A DNA stretch of 64,000 nucleotides from Brachypterus glaber (taxonomy: Eukaryota; Arthropoda; Insecta; Coleoptera; Kateretidae), in contig OY294044.1 in NCBI GenBank assembly GCA_958510825.1, positions 102,772,893 through 102,836,892 on the forward strand, given 5' to 3'. Each line of letters begins with the position of its first letter. Position 1 is the stretch's first letter. Shown here piece after piece: positions 1-11,503 of this stretch. A model generated the notes under the pieces. The model ran no database searches and was not told the origin of the DNA. It worked only from the letters and a program-made list of their open reading frames with translations. A program made the translations under genes and the position numbers.

Positions 1-3
1 TGT

Positions 4-369
4 TGTATTACAACAAGAGTACCTTTTTAATTTGTTTATATCTTAGTAATAGTATTCTAAAAATAAACCCACAAAAAAATTAAGCAGAATCAAGTTTGGG
101 GCAAAACATTAAGATAAGACCCCCATTACGGACGCCCCTGGTTAAAGTAACTACATGCAAATACCATTGGTTGATGGGCCTTGTTAAACATAGATCACAA
201 GCTAAACCTCGATGCTATAACACAAAGGGTTTCTACGTTATTAATAAAAAAAATTTGGTAACCCTTTTGAAGGGGCGTTTTTGGACATATGTTTATGGGA
301 ATTCTTTTTCTTATTTTGACCTCTAGAACACATCCTTAAAATATTTCCCTTTCCTCACGGAACACCCTG
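4..369. repeat. fragment of Tc1/mariner-like foldback family (family T)
   Basis: The stretch ends in a CACCCTG terminus at 363-369. It matches, with divergence, the right half of the foldback at 33852-35019: the same text about a spliced-looking line of AT-rich DNA, then GGGGCG and a GACATATGTTTAT block, then the terminus. The left half of the element lies outside the window or was lost. It holds a 76-codon open frame that has no coding character. Confidence 0.6.
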
Positions 370-565
370 TGTAATGGAATGCGTAGCATTGCATATCTTC
401 ACGGCTAGTTATCATAATATGGTACATAAATGGTTGAAAAAAAAATGCCTAATTTTAAGTTTTTTAGTTAAAATAAATTAAGAAAAAAGTTTGAAAAATT
501 ACTGTCCTCGCAATGTGGGTATTATAATAATAAAAAAATCAAAATAAGGGTTATATTTATTTTAG

Positions 566-769
566 ATGCAATGTTGTGGCGTAAACGGCCCTAGTGATTG
601 GAAATGGCAGAATTATCAATTACCAAATTCTTGCTGCAACAGCGGCAAGCAATGTACGACCAAATCGGAGGATTGTTATACCAACGGTTGTGCCGACAGT
701 GCGTACAAATGGTTCAAAAGTGGCTTGGATCTTTTAGGAATATTGGCTATTACCATAGCCACGATAGAG
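566..769 (+). CDS. tetraspanin, large extracellular loop exon (partial gene)
   Basis: This 68-codon internal exon follows a TTTTAG acceptor (564-565) and ends at a GAG|GTAGGT donor. It encodes the second extracellular loop of a tetraspanin, a four-pass membrane scaffold protein. Visible hallmarks are CCG at residues 3-5 of the exon, a GPSDW stretch, a PNSCC motif at 20-24, further cysteines at 30 and 37, and NGC at 40-42. The last ~14 residues are hydrophobic and begin TM4. Both exon ends are in phase 0. Upstream exons (TM1-TM3) are not on this strand between position 1 and 565. They are either outside the window or are the two exons seen on the opposite strand at 26-32 kb. The ATG at 566 is an internal methionine, not the start of the protein. 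Confidence 0.9.
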
Positions 770-1823
770 GTAGGTCTAGAGAGTATGAGCTATAAATAGC
801 TCATACAATGTCCCAGGAACTTTGAGTGCGTATTAAAATAACTCCACCTTGTCTCACACTGTAAAAAATGGGGATAAACTTAGAGAGTAATATTAAGATT
901 AAATTACAGGGTGGCCGGAAACTTTTTAAACCGTTAAAACTTGTTTGCCTTTTGACCGATCTATACCAAATTTAAAATGAATATACTAAAAACATGAAGG
1001 ATTTGGAAGATAGTTTTATTTACTTAAAATATTATTATATTGTTCAGTAATTAAGCTTTTTCCGAAGGGGTTGCTTTAAAGCTTTGGGGATTAGAGCAAA
1101 ATGTATAATATGATAACTTTCCTACCTCACTATGTTCAGTGATCTTTCTTGAATAAATGAGTATGTTTAAATTTTAATTTAAAATAGTAGTTAATTTTTT
1201 ATTCATATTTTTCCGAAAGGTTACAAATTGCAATAATTTATTTTTAAATGTAAAAAAACTGATTCAGTAGGCGTGTTATTTATCTGAAATCTCTCAAAAA
1301 TAATCTTGTAGTTTAAAAAGTATACAAAATGACCAAAAATCTCAAAAAATGTGGAATTGCTTTAAAAACAAAGGGGAAAATGTTAAAGCTGAATTCTAGA
1401 TGGGTATTATAAGAAATGAGTATTAAATAACACAAAAATTGTAAATGACGCGTCATGACGTACGGAAATTCGAAAATTGTTCTAGGTACATGTAACATGA
1501 GAAATAAAAAAATCGCTAAAATAAAATAAGATTTAATTATTTGTAAACGAAGAAAGAATTTAAAGAAGAAATATGGTTTTATTACAAATTTATTAATTTA
1601 TTACAAACCTAGTCCAAACCCTTGTAGATAACAAACGCTTTAATATAATGTAATAAATTTTTGAGAATATTTGCCTTAACTATTTCTTCTTTGGATGCCC
1701 TATTTACTTTTGGATATTCAAAAGTCAATTTTGTCGACTTTTTGCCAAAAACGCACCAAATATTTTGAAAACACGACATCGCAATGCTCTCGAACGGATT
1801 GAAATATCGGCTTCTCACACATT

Positions 1824-2866
1824 CCTGAAGGCAAAATGGGTTTCAAACTAAAAGCACCTTTTGAAAATTTGCATACAGTTATTTTACCTTAGTATATAAC
1901 TAACCATTTTTAGCAAAATCAATACCTTGTCCGTTTCTTAAATAATGGTAAAATTCCTCAGCAGACTCTTATATTGCTAGTAGAATTTCACTAATCTTAT
2001 AGTATTTTTTCCTCTGATTTCAAATCTATTTAAAAATTATCGATAGCTTTTGTCATTTTCAAGAAATATGGTTTAAACCTTTTTTAATTTTCTTAAAATA
2101 TCCATATTCGGAGACCCATAAGTAGATAATGAAAGGATCTAAATACAAAAGTCTAAATTAACATTTATTTTATGATTTAAATAACTAAAGTAAAATTAAA
2201 TGTCACCTTTTTCTGGATTTCGTTTATTAACCTCTTTTCTACACCTCTGAAACAGTGTTAACACGTGTGAACTAATTTTTTGTTGTCTGGTAGCTTGATG
2301 TAAATCAAGTCTGTAGACTAGTTCTAGCAGACATAAAATGTCAAAATATAACTTTCAATATAACAGTCACTTATATCTAGTAGTGTACTGGATCCAGTCC
2401 ATGGACAATAAAAAACTTGTTCACACTTTTTAACACTAATTTAGAAGTACAGAAAAAAGTCCAAACAAAATACAGAGAAACATAAATAATTTTACTTTAT
2501 TATTTAATAAAGTAAACGTTAATTTAGACTTTTGGATTTTCATTTTGATGCTTTCATTATCTATGAGTTTCTGAATATGACCATTTTTAGCTAATGTAAA
2601 AATTTTAAAACCATATTTCTCGAAACTGACGTAAGCTAGAGATAATTTTTAAACAGATTTGTAATCAGAGGAAAAAATACTATAAGATTAATCAAAGTCT
2701 ACTTGCAATATGATTTAACTGTTGCCTACAGAGTCTGCTGAGGACCTAAGAAATGGACAAGGTATTGATTTTTCTAAAAGTAGACTAAGGTAGCCCTAAA
2801 ATAACTGTATGCAAATTTGCAAAAGGTGCTTTAATGTTGAAACCCATGTTGTCTTCAGGGGATGTG
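1824..2866. repeat. 1.0-kb foldback element in tetraspanin intron
   Basis: Two arms of roughly 450-500 bases are inverted copies: text at 1824-1900 returns as reverse complement at 2800-2866, and 2100-2330 returns at 2500-2600. It lies wholly inside the 770-3172 intron. No transposase frame is visible, so it is a non-autonomous palindromic element. The rest of the intron (770-1823 and 2867-3172) is AT-rich with nothing recognised except the long polypyrimidine tract before the acceptor at 3171-3172. Confidence 0.8.
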
Positions 2867-3172
2867 TGCTCTATTTGTCATCATTTTACAAAAAAAAACT
2901 TTCTAGTTTTAAAATATATCATATATTTCCGAAACTGACGGCTAAAGCCAAAAGTTTCATCTAGGATTTTTGATGTTTAAACCATACCCACTTTTTGGGC
3001 TTTTAATTAAAAAGTTTTTACCCCTTGTTACAAAAAAAAATTGTCGTGATGGGAGAAAATGGACATAATTTTCGGATTCAGCAGATATAATTCTATTATA
3101 AATGATATGTCCTATTAATATTTTTTAATACCTATTTTTTGTGATTTTTTATATATATTTTTTTTTTTTCAG

Positions 3173-3247
3173 ATAATTGGTGCAATTTTTGCTTTATGTC
3201 TATCAAGTTCAATCAAAAATCAAATAAGACGAGAAGCCTACGCTTAG
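3173..3247 (+). CDS. tetraspanin, terminal exon (end of TM4 and cytoplasmic tail)
   Basis: This exon follows a long poly-T tract and a CAG acceptor. It encodes 24 residues and a TAG stop at 3245-3247. It continues TM4 with an IIGAIFALCL core, then gives a short basic tail (SSSIKNQIRREAYA), which is the usual ending of insect tetraspanins. Joined in phase 0 to the exon at 566-769 it completes TM4 and the C-terminus without a frame break. The frame that starts at 3196 is a different frame and is not real. Candidate AATAAA signals occur further down, near 3664, but no definite polyadenylation site can be assigned. Confidence 0.88.
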   Translation: MIGAIFALCLSSSIKNQIRREAYA

Positions 3248-4310
3248 GTTACACCAAAGATAAAATCATACATATGTTGATACTGGTCAACAAGATTTTT
3301 GTAGCAAGAAAAAAAATCATTCCCTATTTATTTTTGCATGTTAAATTAAAATCTGAATGTCCATTAAATGTATTATACGTATATCTATATTATCTGTGTA
3401 CCAGATATTTATCTACGCAACCAGTGGATAATGGAGAAAAATCCGAAAATTTGGACATATTTATAATGGATATTTATTGAATGTCCATTAATAATTGTAA
3501 TTTTTTAAACAGTTATTACAACTTTAAGTAGTAATATGTATGTCTGGTATACTATAGCAGGGCTACCGTTTATATAAATATGGTTTAAAAGGGGGTGATT
3601 CTAGATAAAAAGTGTGTATTTAAATACTTTTAATTTAGGAATTCTTAAACAGAATAGAACAAAAATAAATATCGCCTGAATTATACTTTTATGTTTTATG
3701 TCAGGGGCTGAATGGTTTCAATTCCCAGCTTTAAAAAAGAATACAAAACTGTTTATGTGAATTGATTTTATAGGATAATTCTTCATTAAAAACCATTATA
3801 TAGTAACTAGGACTGTTCTACATATACCCTATGTAAAAATAGGCCTTAAGTAATTACTTAAGCTATATCCAGGGCCACGAAGAGCCAGCTGGGATCAGGG
3901 TACATTTGGCAATTAACGATTTATGGGCCTCCGCCAGCACAAATAAAGAAATACAAGAGAGAAAAATAAACGTCATTGCCCAATTGAAAACAAAAATATT
4001 ATGGTTATAACCATAAATAAATGTGTGTCTGTGGCCTCTCTGCTTGCACCCCAAAGGCATGGGGCCTGGGAACTTTATACCCCCTTTTTGTCAGCTCGGG
4101 CTATATCCATTAGAAGGCCGTCTGACTCTGAACTTTCTATTTTTTTATGTGAGTAAAATCCTTTGTAACATTTGTTTAAGTTTTTTTCTTTCTAAATCAC
4201 CCTATATAATAAAATAAGTAGGTACAGCCAAAATTATTAAAATTTAATTTACCGGTTTAGGTCAGAAATGTATTTTTTCTTTAAAAAGTTTTCGAAATTA
4301 TACATATAAG
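3248..4310. other. downstream region of tetraspanin exons, no further gene seen
   Basis: AT-rich DNA that may start with the tetraspanin 3' UTR. A slightly GC-richer patch at 3865-4130 reads like a degraded interspersed repeat: a CTATATCC motif occurs at both ends in different contexts. No coding signal is convincing; the short open frames on both strands in this patch overlap each other. Confidence 0.5.
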
Positions 4311-4423
4311 GTGAAGTCAGGTAAGTGGGACACTTCTGTGGTAGATTGGACCCCTTTTAATTTTAAGATTTTTTTGTTATATTGAAATATACCCCAGGGG
4401 GTGGCTTGCTTACCTTACTTCAC
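4311..4423. repeat. short MITE-like inverted repeat
   Basis: The left end GTGAAGTCAGGTAAGTGG and the right end (4407-4423, GCTTACCTTACTTCAC) are near-perfect inverted repeats, 113 bases apart end to end. No open frame is present. Confidence 0.6.
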
Positions 4424-4527
4424 AATACTTAGGTATTTATAAGGACGTTCTTTTAGAATGTGTTTAAGATTGTTGTCAAAATTGTAAATTTTTTAACATT
4501 TAACATATTTTTATTAGTTGTCAAACA

Positions 4528-4604
4528 AGTTAATGTTAGTTTTAAGTTTTAGTTATTAATATTTAAGTTAATGTTAGTTTTATGTTTTAGTTATTAATAT
4601 TTAA
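4528..4604. repeat. tandem duplication, ~37-bp unit
   Basis: Two nearly identical adjacent copies of an AT-rich unit beginning AAGTTAATGTTAGTTTTA; they differ at about one position. Confidence 0.7.
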
Positions 4605-5040
4605 AATAAGTCTAAGTGTATATTAGGTATATTATTTATACATTAATATTTAAATTAATTTTCAAAAGCCCAGATAAGTAAGTAGCCTATTTTAAGTAGG
4701 TATGTTTGGGTAAATGCTGCAAAAAGCTTTATTTATACGTAAAACATGGTTTTAAATCACAAAGGTATTATACGATATATTCTATTTACATATGTATACA
4801 CGATTTCTATGTATTTATTAAATTTTTCACATTTTTTAATGGGTCATCTAGGCAGACTAAAACTCATACTCCTTATTTCTCTACTTCCTAACATCCCTAC
4901 TTTATAACATCCCTACTCTGCAACAGTCATACTCCATAACATCTTTAGTCTCAATAAACCTACTCCCCAATGTGTTTACTTAATACTATTTAGTTTATTA
5001 AATTTTGGGTTTTTTTTCTTGTATACCGTGTAGAATAATT
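4605..5040. other. AT-rich DNA with degenerate pentamer-like repeats
   Basis: From about 4840 to 4975 the text repeats motifs like ACATCCCTACT several times. A reverse-complement counterpart, with GTAGGG motifs and the shared block GGCAGACTAA / TTAGTCTGCC, lies at 6490-6650. The two probably mark the arms of one old foldback that now encloses the hammerhead element. No gene is seen. Confidence 0.45.
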
Positions 5041-5089
5041 TAATAGCAAGAGTGGTTGTATATCAGTATATTGAAAAAATTATTATAAG

Positions 5090-5133
5090 TAGCCAAGCGC
5101 TTTCATCTCAAACTAGAGACATCATCAGGGCCA
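5090..5133 (-). ncRNA. hammerhead ribozyme, type I, minimal stem III
   Basis: Read on the minus strand: stem I strand UGGCC (5133-5129), core CUGAUGA (5128-5122), one extra U, stem II GUCUC/GAGAU closing a short loop, core GAAA (5104-5101). A self-complementary AGCGCU follows as stem III (A15.1 to U16.1), then U17 at 5095 and the 3' stem I strand GGCUA (5094-5090). Stem I pairs at all five positions (one G-U). Predicted cleavage is after 5095. The palindromic stem III has no loop, so activity as a dimer or tandem is expected, as described for Penelope-type hammerheads. Activity is inferred, not shown. Confidence 0.75.
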
Positions 5134-5407
5134 GCCTTGTCAGGGTGAGCTTACAGAATGACAGCAGTATACATTGAAGCAGGACAAACCAGGACAATAC
5201 ATTTACTTCACATTTAAAAAATTACACATTAAAATTGCATTGCGTTTTGGCGCTTGAGTTGACGTTGGTAACATGACTGTCAACGTCAACTCAAGCGCCA
5301 AAACGCAATGCAATTTTAATTTTTTAAATGTGAAGTAAATGTATTGTCCTGGTTTGTCCTTCTTCAATGTATACTGCTGTCGTTCTGTAAGCTCACCCTG
5401 ACAAGGT

Positions 5408-5451
5408 TGGCCCTGATGATGTCTCTAGTTTGAGATGAAAGCGCTTGGATA
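5408..5451 (+). ncRNA. hammerhead ribozyme, second copy, opposite arm
   Basis: Core CUGAUGA at 5413-5419, stem II and GAAA at 5437-5440, stem III palindrome through 5445, U17 at 5446. It is the mirror copy of the ribozyme at 5090-5133. Stem I here has one mismatch (GGAUA against UGGCC), so this copy may cleave less well. Confidence 0.7.
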
Positions 5452-5500
5452 CTTATAATAATTTTTTCAATATACTGATATACAACCACTCTTGCTATTA

Positions 5501-7284
5501 ACTATTTCGTTTATTATTTTTCCTACGATCCTCTATGAAAATTACATTTAGCACACTCTTTTGTTCATTAGAAAACGCCTTATATCGCACTAGTTTGATA
5601 TTTTTATATCACACTCGTGTGATATTTATGTATGTGGGTTTGCCTAATTTTATTTAGATATTTACCTCGTAGATTCTACGAATTTTATTCCCCTTGTTTA
5701 AAAAAAAAGTCCAAACCATTTTCCACCTTTCACCACAGCCTTTTATATCTTTTAAGTGTTTTAATCCAAATATTTCTGTTTTTCATATCAAAAATGAACT
5801 AGTTATAACGTTAATATTTTGATTATTACTGTCTAGTCTAGACAGTCTAGATCTTATAAGAATTAATTAATTTTTTATTTAGTTACCTTATATTACATAA
5901 AAAACATCAAAATACACAGTATTTTTCTTATGAAATGTAAAACACTACAATTTTACTGTCTTGTATGGCAGTATAACCACAGAAATCTTATTTAATAAGT
6001 TAACTCAAGTTTGCATTTATTTAGGAATAGACAACCCATTAAGCAGATATATATTTTATTAAATATAAAACCAAGAAAATTTTTAAATGAAAATTATATT
6101 TCCTGTTTGACATACCTACATATATAAATTTGTATGCTCTTTATAATTATTTTGTGCTTTGCTTTTCTTAAAAATTAATAAAAATTAGAAAATTTTAAAA
6201 TAAGAAACTTCATATTTTTTCGGGATCGTAGGAAAAATAGTGTACATAACTCGTTGGAAAGTCTATTTCATACACTCGTGGGGTTTCCTCCAAACCATCT
6301 CACTCGCGTGAAATATGTCACTTTCCACACTAGTTATGTAATATACTATTGTTCATTATATTAGTACGAGCTAAGAGTACAAAATAGGAGAAAAATATCT
6401 AAAAAAAGAAAGTACTTTGTTCCATGAACAAGTAGAAAGTACTTTGTTTCGCGATTTATTAATCTATTATTTTAACTTAAAAGTGGCTAATCAAGTACAG
6501 TTGGTGCGGAGTAGGGTTATAGAGGTTTTTGGGAAGTAGGGATATTGCGTAATAGGGTTTTTGTAGATTGGGATTTTTATAGAGTATGAATATAAGAGAG
6601 TAGGGAAATTAAGCGTGTTAGGTATATTAGTCTGCCGGTCATCTACAAGGTAGGCTCTAAACTTTAAAAATAGTTTTTTGTAAATAAACACAAGTTGTGA
6701 AGGGTTCTGTATATGTTCATCTTAAAAGGCTCTATAGGTAAAATAAATTGTTTATAGTTGAGAAAAATCTAAATTGACCTTTAATTTAAAAAAAAAGAAA
6801 TTATTGTGACCAAAATATTATAGGGAGAATTTTTGTAGAATATAATTAAATAAATTTAAATAAATTTAAACAGATTTTTTTTGGAAAACTTTTATGCTGA
6901 CTCTTTTTTTATGGACGTATACATTTTTATTATGGATTATATACTAAAAAATCACAATGGGAACAATATTAATATATTAATTAAAGCACGAAAATAATAT
7001 TAAAATACTTATTTTTTATATGTCTGTCTATATTTAAAAGTGAATTTCAAATATATTTTAATATTATTTTAAATACTAAACCGAAATCAAGTGCCTTTAT
7101 ATTAAAATATAGAGCCAAATTAAGAGCACCAGAAATCTTTAATATATTTACGGTATGTTAAAAAAAATTAGGAAATTTTGTATAATTGTTTTAAAGATGA
7201 TACAATTTGGTGGTAGCTAGTAAAATTGCATCAAATTATTAAATAATATTACACATTTATATTAATTAACAATAATACACAGTT
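5501..7284. other. AT-rich region with repeat remnants, no gene
   Basis: It holds the inverted pair TTTTTCCTACGATCC (about 5518-5533) and its complement at 6222-6237, next to CACACTCGTGTGA-like small palindromes at 5608-5622 and 6266-6320. The latter are typical of decayed MITEs. The 6490-6720 block is the inverted partner of 4700-4975. Nothing else is recognised. Confidence 0.45.
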
Positions 7285-7470
7285 AGAGGCCGTACATAAA
7301 TCACGTGATGCTCCTGGGGGGAGGGGGTAATCCCAAGCATCGCGACGCGTCGCTATGTTTGCTGTTTTTAAAAAATAACTTCAAGGAAAAAGCATCACGT
7401 GACACCGGTTGTGAGGGAGGGGTGCAGATCGAAGTATTACGGAGCATCAACGTGGGGGAGGAGGGTCTAA
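7285..7470. repeat. GC-richer interspersed repeat block
   Basis: This G-rich patch stands out from its AT-rich surroundings. CACGTGATG at 7302-7310 and its inverted partner CATCACGTGA at 7392-7401 frame it. Its purine-rich GGGGGGAGGGGG tract and short open frame look like part of a dispersed repeat rather than a gene. Confidence 0.4.
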
Positions 7471-7572
7471 ACTTGTCAAATATAAAGAAATTTATGGACA
7501 GACCGTTATATCAATTGATTAATTTTGGGAAACCACTGGGTACGTATCCTTGACTTTCGGGGAGTGGAATTA

Positions 7573-7652
7573 CTGATAGAACGAGTCTGAGATTGTGATT
7601 GTACTCTATTGGTTTCAACACTTTGCGTCATATTCTAAGCGTTGTTCTATCA
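7573..7652. repeat. small inverted repeat
   Basis: TGATAGAACGAG at 7573-7584 is echoed as complement near 7642-7660 (GTTCTATCA). It is probably a decayed MITE. Confidence 0.4.
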
Positions 7653-7810
7653 GTCGTTCTACTCAAGTCACTAATAGGCACACTGACTTGTGTAAGAACC
7701 ACAGCCCAAAACATTGTGACTTGTGACTGCCACCACAATCACCTAAAGCCAAAATTGTTGTTAAATTTTGTAATAGATTTATTCAAAGTTAACAGGGGCT
7801 TTATCCTTTT

Positions 7811-7970
7811 GTCATATGGTCGGTCTAAAGCCAAAGTGAACTAAGCGCCATTTTTTTTTTACTATTGGTAAGTCCATGGTGCAGATTTTGATATCCTACG
7901 GTCTGCAATAAAAACCATTTTTTTTTGAAAAAGTGGCACTTAGTTCACTTTGGTTTTAGACCGACCATAT
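7811..7970. repeat. MITE-like foldback, ~38-bp arms
   Basis: The left arm at 7811-7850 and right arm at 7933-7970 are inverted copies with about four differences (CATATGGTCGGTCTAAAGCC and its complement). The spacer is ~80 bases with poly-T. No coding content. Confidence 0.75.
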
Positions 7971-8306
7971 TTACCAGAATATTGATAATTGGGTCTTGAT
8001 AGACTTATATAATAAAATAAATGGACCAGCTGTTAAACAAAGAAAAAACTATTTTTCTACTGAAAAATATTTTTAAATTGTTTTTTTTTTATATCAAAAT
8101 GTCTAGTTCTGCAATAATTATGTTATTCTATGTAGGCCCATTAATTCTCATACATTTTTATAAATATTTTTTTTTAAGGCCGGTAGCCAGGGGTGGCGTG
8201 TTTAGAATATATACACATATAGTATTTGGATGTACGATGAATTTCAAGATTTTTATTAGCCCCTTATGTTATCCCGTGAGCCCCCCTAGAGTTTTTCTTG
8301 ACTTAT

Positions 8307-8376
8307 ACTAGTACAGTACAGTACAGTATATATACTGTACTGTAAAAAGTTGCCGTATACTGTAGCATATATGCTA
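8307..8376. repeat. two adjacent short palindromes
   Basis: A GTACAGTACAGTACAGTATA run is followed by its complement at 8311-8343. A second palindrome, GTAGCATATATGCTACGG, lies at 8359-8376. Both would extrude as hairpins. Confidence 0.6.
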
Positions 8377-9373
8377 CGGAAACTTTGTAGAATAAATAAA
8401 AAATTGTTAGATACAATGTTTATGAATTTTCAACAACAAAATACCCCGGCGAGAAAATAAACTGGGCCAAAATATATTAATTTACTTTTTGTTTTAATTA
8501 TAAACAAATAAAAAAATATTAAAAGACTAATTTTGAGACCAAATTTTTTAATGGGAAAATTTTGTCGTCGGGATATTAAGGAGTTCGCGTTCAAACCCAA
8601 TTATATCCACTTTGTACCCAAAATTATGCTTTTACGGTTTTCGAATCTTCTTCGTGAGCTCTATCAATTTCTGTACCAATTTTGGACCAACACGCATTTT
8701 AAACTATTCAAACCGTGTTTTAGAACAAAACCAGTTATATCCAAATTTTATGATCAAAAGCAACCAACACAGGTGCCATGGAGGAAAATTAAACCCGAGA
8801 TGGAACCCAAGAAGCCGAAACCGACCTTTATGATTGCTAACATTAAAAAAGATCTATAGATTTTTAAAAAGGCTAAAATTTCGTTAATTTTAAGGAAAAA
8901 ATGTTTTTTTTTTCTTATTTTTTGAAAGAACAAGTTATTTTTGTTTATTTTGAGTTTAGTTTAATCATTTATCAAAAAATATATTTTTTTTTGAAAAAAT
9001 TACATCATTTGTGTTAAAAACCAAATTTATTTAATGTTTTTTTTTTTGAAAATTACACAAAATTGTAAACCTTTTTTACAAAAAAAATAAACATTTTCGT
9101 GTTAAATTCAACCAGTTAAATGAAATTGCTTTAAAGAATATTTCTGTTTTCAAAGTAAAGATTTTAAACTTTTTTTTATTTTTAAAAAAATATATGAAAG
9201 TGGATATGTTTGGTTTGAGGTCCAAACCAAAAAGTCCAAACTCCTCATTTTGTCGCTGATATTTTTTTGGAGCATGGGATATTTTATCGCTAAATATCTA
9301 GAATATTTTGTCGTAGGCCATTTTAAAATCGAATATTCTGTCGGTAGTCGGTACAAAAAATAATGTCCTGATT
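8377..9373. other. AT-rich stretch with one unrecognised open frame
   Basis: An open frame at 8533-8859 (108 codons) is rich in K, F and P and overlaps a second frame; no domain is recognised and there is no start context or splice site that supports it. The remainder is poly-T and poly-A rich DNA with nothing recognised. Confidence 0.35.
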
Positions 9374-9702
9374 GGGACCGTTAAGTTGGCTCCAACTCTT
9401 TGAATTTCCAAATTTTCTCTACGGCATTCGAAAGTGCTCGCGAAGTGCTGGCGAATACTGTATATTTTATCAAAAATCCTGGGGCCCTCGCGAAGTTATT
9501 GATTTTTAAATTTTCGGAGCCAACTTAACGCCTGTAACAACATGTTCGATTTTCAATATTTTCTCTACGGCATTCGACTCGCGAAGTGCTGGCGAATATT
9601 TTGTCAAAAATGCTGCCCCCCCTCGCAAAGTTATTAATTTTTTAATTTCGCCGTAGAGACAATTTGGAAATTAAAAATTGCTGGAGCCAACTTAACGGAC
9701 CC
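9374..9702. repeat. MITE with 20-bp terminal inverted repeats
   Basis: It begins GGGACCGTTAAGTTGGCTCC and ends with the matching complement (9683-9702). The internal motif CTCTACGGCATTCGA with CGCGAAGTGCTGGCGAAT occurs twice (about 9418-9456 and 9562-9598). A degenerate internal copy of the terminal motif lies at 9520-9530. No transposase. Confidence 0.75.
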
Positions 9703-10093
9703 GCCATGATTATTTTTTGGTATACCTATTAGTTAACGAGAAAAAAGGGTCTATAAAGGATATTATCCATTGAAATTTTCTATAATATGCATCTGTATGT
9801 ATTAATGTATATGCATCTTATATTAATATACCGTATAATGGGGAGAATCAGAGCTGAAAATTTAGTTAAGCATTCTGTTTGTAGGTAAAATAAGAATAAA
9901 AAACTTTTCGGAACATTTGAGCAAGGTTTTTATTAGTTGGAGTTTACATATTACCAAAATATTTAATTTTCCAATATGTAATATTTTACCACATTTTACT
10001 ATTGGAATATAAGGAGCCTGGACACATTATTTCTATAAAAAAAATTGAATGTATTCGAAAGAAAAATTAAATTTTTTGCTAAATAAATTACTA
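9703..10093. other. AT-rich DNA, nothing recognised
   Basis: No open frame, repeat or RNA gene is apparent. Confidence 0.4.
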
Positions 10094-10660
10094 TACTCCG
10101 TCCAGTTATGCATGATAGTAAGGGACGCTGCCCGTTTTACACCACAGAGCCCATAAATAGCATAATTATGCATAAATCATAGTGTATCAAAAATTTAACA
10201 GATTTCGGTACTGTTTTCCTGGAAAGGGCCTATCCAAAGCAATAGTACATAAGAATGCGATGCCAGGATTGGCTTAATGTGTCGTCATGTATCTTGTAAT
10301 GGTTGTTATGCGAGCCTCTGGATAGGCCTTAAGTTGTAATTGTAACCTAAAAATTTGACGTTTTCCTTGTGTTCAATATAATTTACGTTTGTACAATATG
10401 TAGAATATGCTAATTTAGTGTGAATGTATGAAGAATTAACCAAAAAAGTACCTTTTTCAATACCATACAAAATAACATTAAGTATAACTATTTTTTTATG
10501 TAATTTTCTCTTCTTTTGTTAGCTTTAACGACCGTCAATCATTGTCATAGACAAAAAATGTCATAATATTTTATATGTTAAAAGGTACGAGTTTTTAACT
10601 AATGATTTAACTTAAAAATCACGGGAATTTTAAACTACTATCTTGCATAATTGGGCAGAT
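10094..10660 (+). repeat. interspersed element family F, copy 1
   Basis: Starts ACTCCGTCCAGTTATGCA and ends with the inverted CTTGCATAATTGGGCAG. A second copy lies in the opposite orientation at 26576-27120. Both contain the smaller element A at the same internal place. The terminal repeats are ~25 bases with divergence, which suggests a non-autonomous DNA transposon. Confidence 0.75.
10224..10331. repeat. MITE family A, copy 1 (inside family F)
   Basis: Terminal motif AAGGCCTATCCAGAGGC-like at both ends in inverted orientation, with CATAAGAATGCGATGCC inside. Other copies are at 17632-17766, 26894-27005 and 38221-38371. Confidence 0.75.
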
Positions 10661-11026
10661 ACCACTCCCCCCCCATACTGCATTATTTTTGTTTAGCAGA
10701 TTGGGTGGTAAGGTTTATCCTTCATGTCGCTTTACGTGTTAAATGTAACAAAGCTGAAAAAAAAACTATAAACAACTAAGTTACCGTCATATCTTCAACA
10801 ACTATTTGTTTTATTCTAAATCTTAGTTGATTCGCCCCATTTTACATTATTTTGTAGGTTGCAATATTTTATATAATAATATTAATGTAATTGTAAATCA
10901 CCTATTTATTAAATAAAATTGTGACTTCGTGTTTTTTTTATTCTTGGTGTACCTATACTTTTTTATTTAAATTTTGTAATATTTTTTATTTACTTTTTAG
11001 TATGCTTTGTTATTAAACGGACTATA
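10661..11026. other. AT-rich DNA, nothing recognised
   Basis: A run of C at 10665-10675 and AT-rich text; no frame or repeat identified. Confidence 0.35.
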
Positions 11027-11370
11027 CCGGGTGTTACAAGACCAAGGTACACCCCCCTTTTTTTCTTTATTTTAAAAGTTAGAGATTTCAAATTTGGGGG
11101 GTCTTTTATAGCCATAAAATATCAACTTTTAACATAAACTATACATTTCAGCCACTTCCGGTTTAACCGGAAATGATACCAACTTTTGATTTTTAAATGG
11201 GACATATTTTTTTATATTTCAATTCTACTCTTTATTCTGAATACAATGATACCAAAAAAGTGACATTTCCGATGTCAATGTATTTTTTAAATTAAAAAAT
11301 ACATTGACATCGGAAATGTCACTTTTTTGGTATCATTGTATTCAGAATAAAGCGCAGAATTGGAATATGT
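11027..11370. repeat. left part of foldback element split by the LINE
   Basis: Starts CCGGGTGTTACAAGACC after a TA dinucleotide. Its sequence returns as reverse complement at 15796-15987. A perfect inner palindrome is centred near 11291 (arms ~70 bases each). The element was therefore a TA-flanked palindrome before the LINE inserted at about 11370. Confidence 0.8.
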
Positions 11371-11503
11371 GAATGAATGAATGAATGAATCCTTTATTGA
11401 TTTTACACAATTAAGTGTATATCAAATACAATAATTTATAAAATAATTTTAACAAAATAAAGTAAACTAAACTATTCTAATATGATCCGAAGACACATTG
11501 GAG

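Larger units (their letters stand above)
5041..5500. mobile_element. palindromic element with two outward hammerhead ribozymes (Penelope-like/retrozyme-type)
   Basis: Two arms of ~225 bases (5041-5270 and 5275-5500) are near-perfect inverted repeats around a short centre. Each arm contains the conserved core of a hammerhead self-cleaving ribozyme pointing outward. Hammerhead motifs inside terminal repeats are known from Penelope-like retroelements, whose long terminal repeats may be inverted, and from small non-autonomous retrozymes. No reverse transcriptase frame is present, so this copy is non-autonomous or a relic. I do not see a target duplication at its ends. Confidence 0.7.

Noticed and set aside
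2855..2866. Another CTGAAGA on the minus strand, as a hammerhead candidate
   Set aside because: No GAAA with a stem II follows at the right distance. A similar hit near 13301-13315 fails in the same way.
8533..8859. 108-codon open frame as a gene
   Set aside because: Overlapping frames, AT-driven composition and no motif; kept only as part of an unresolved stretch.
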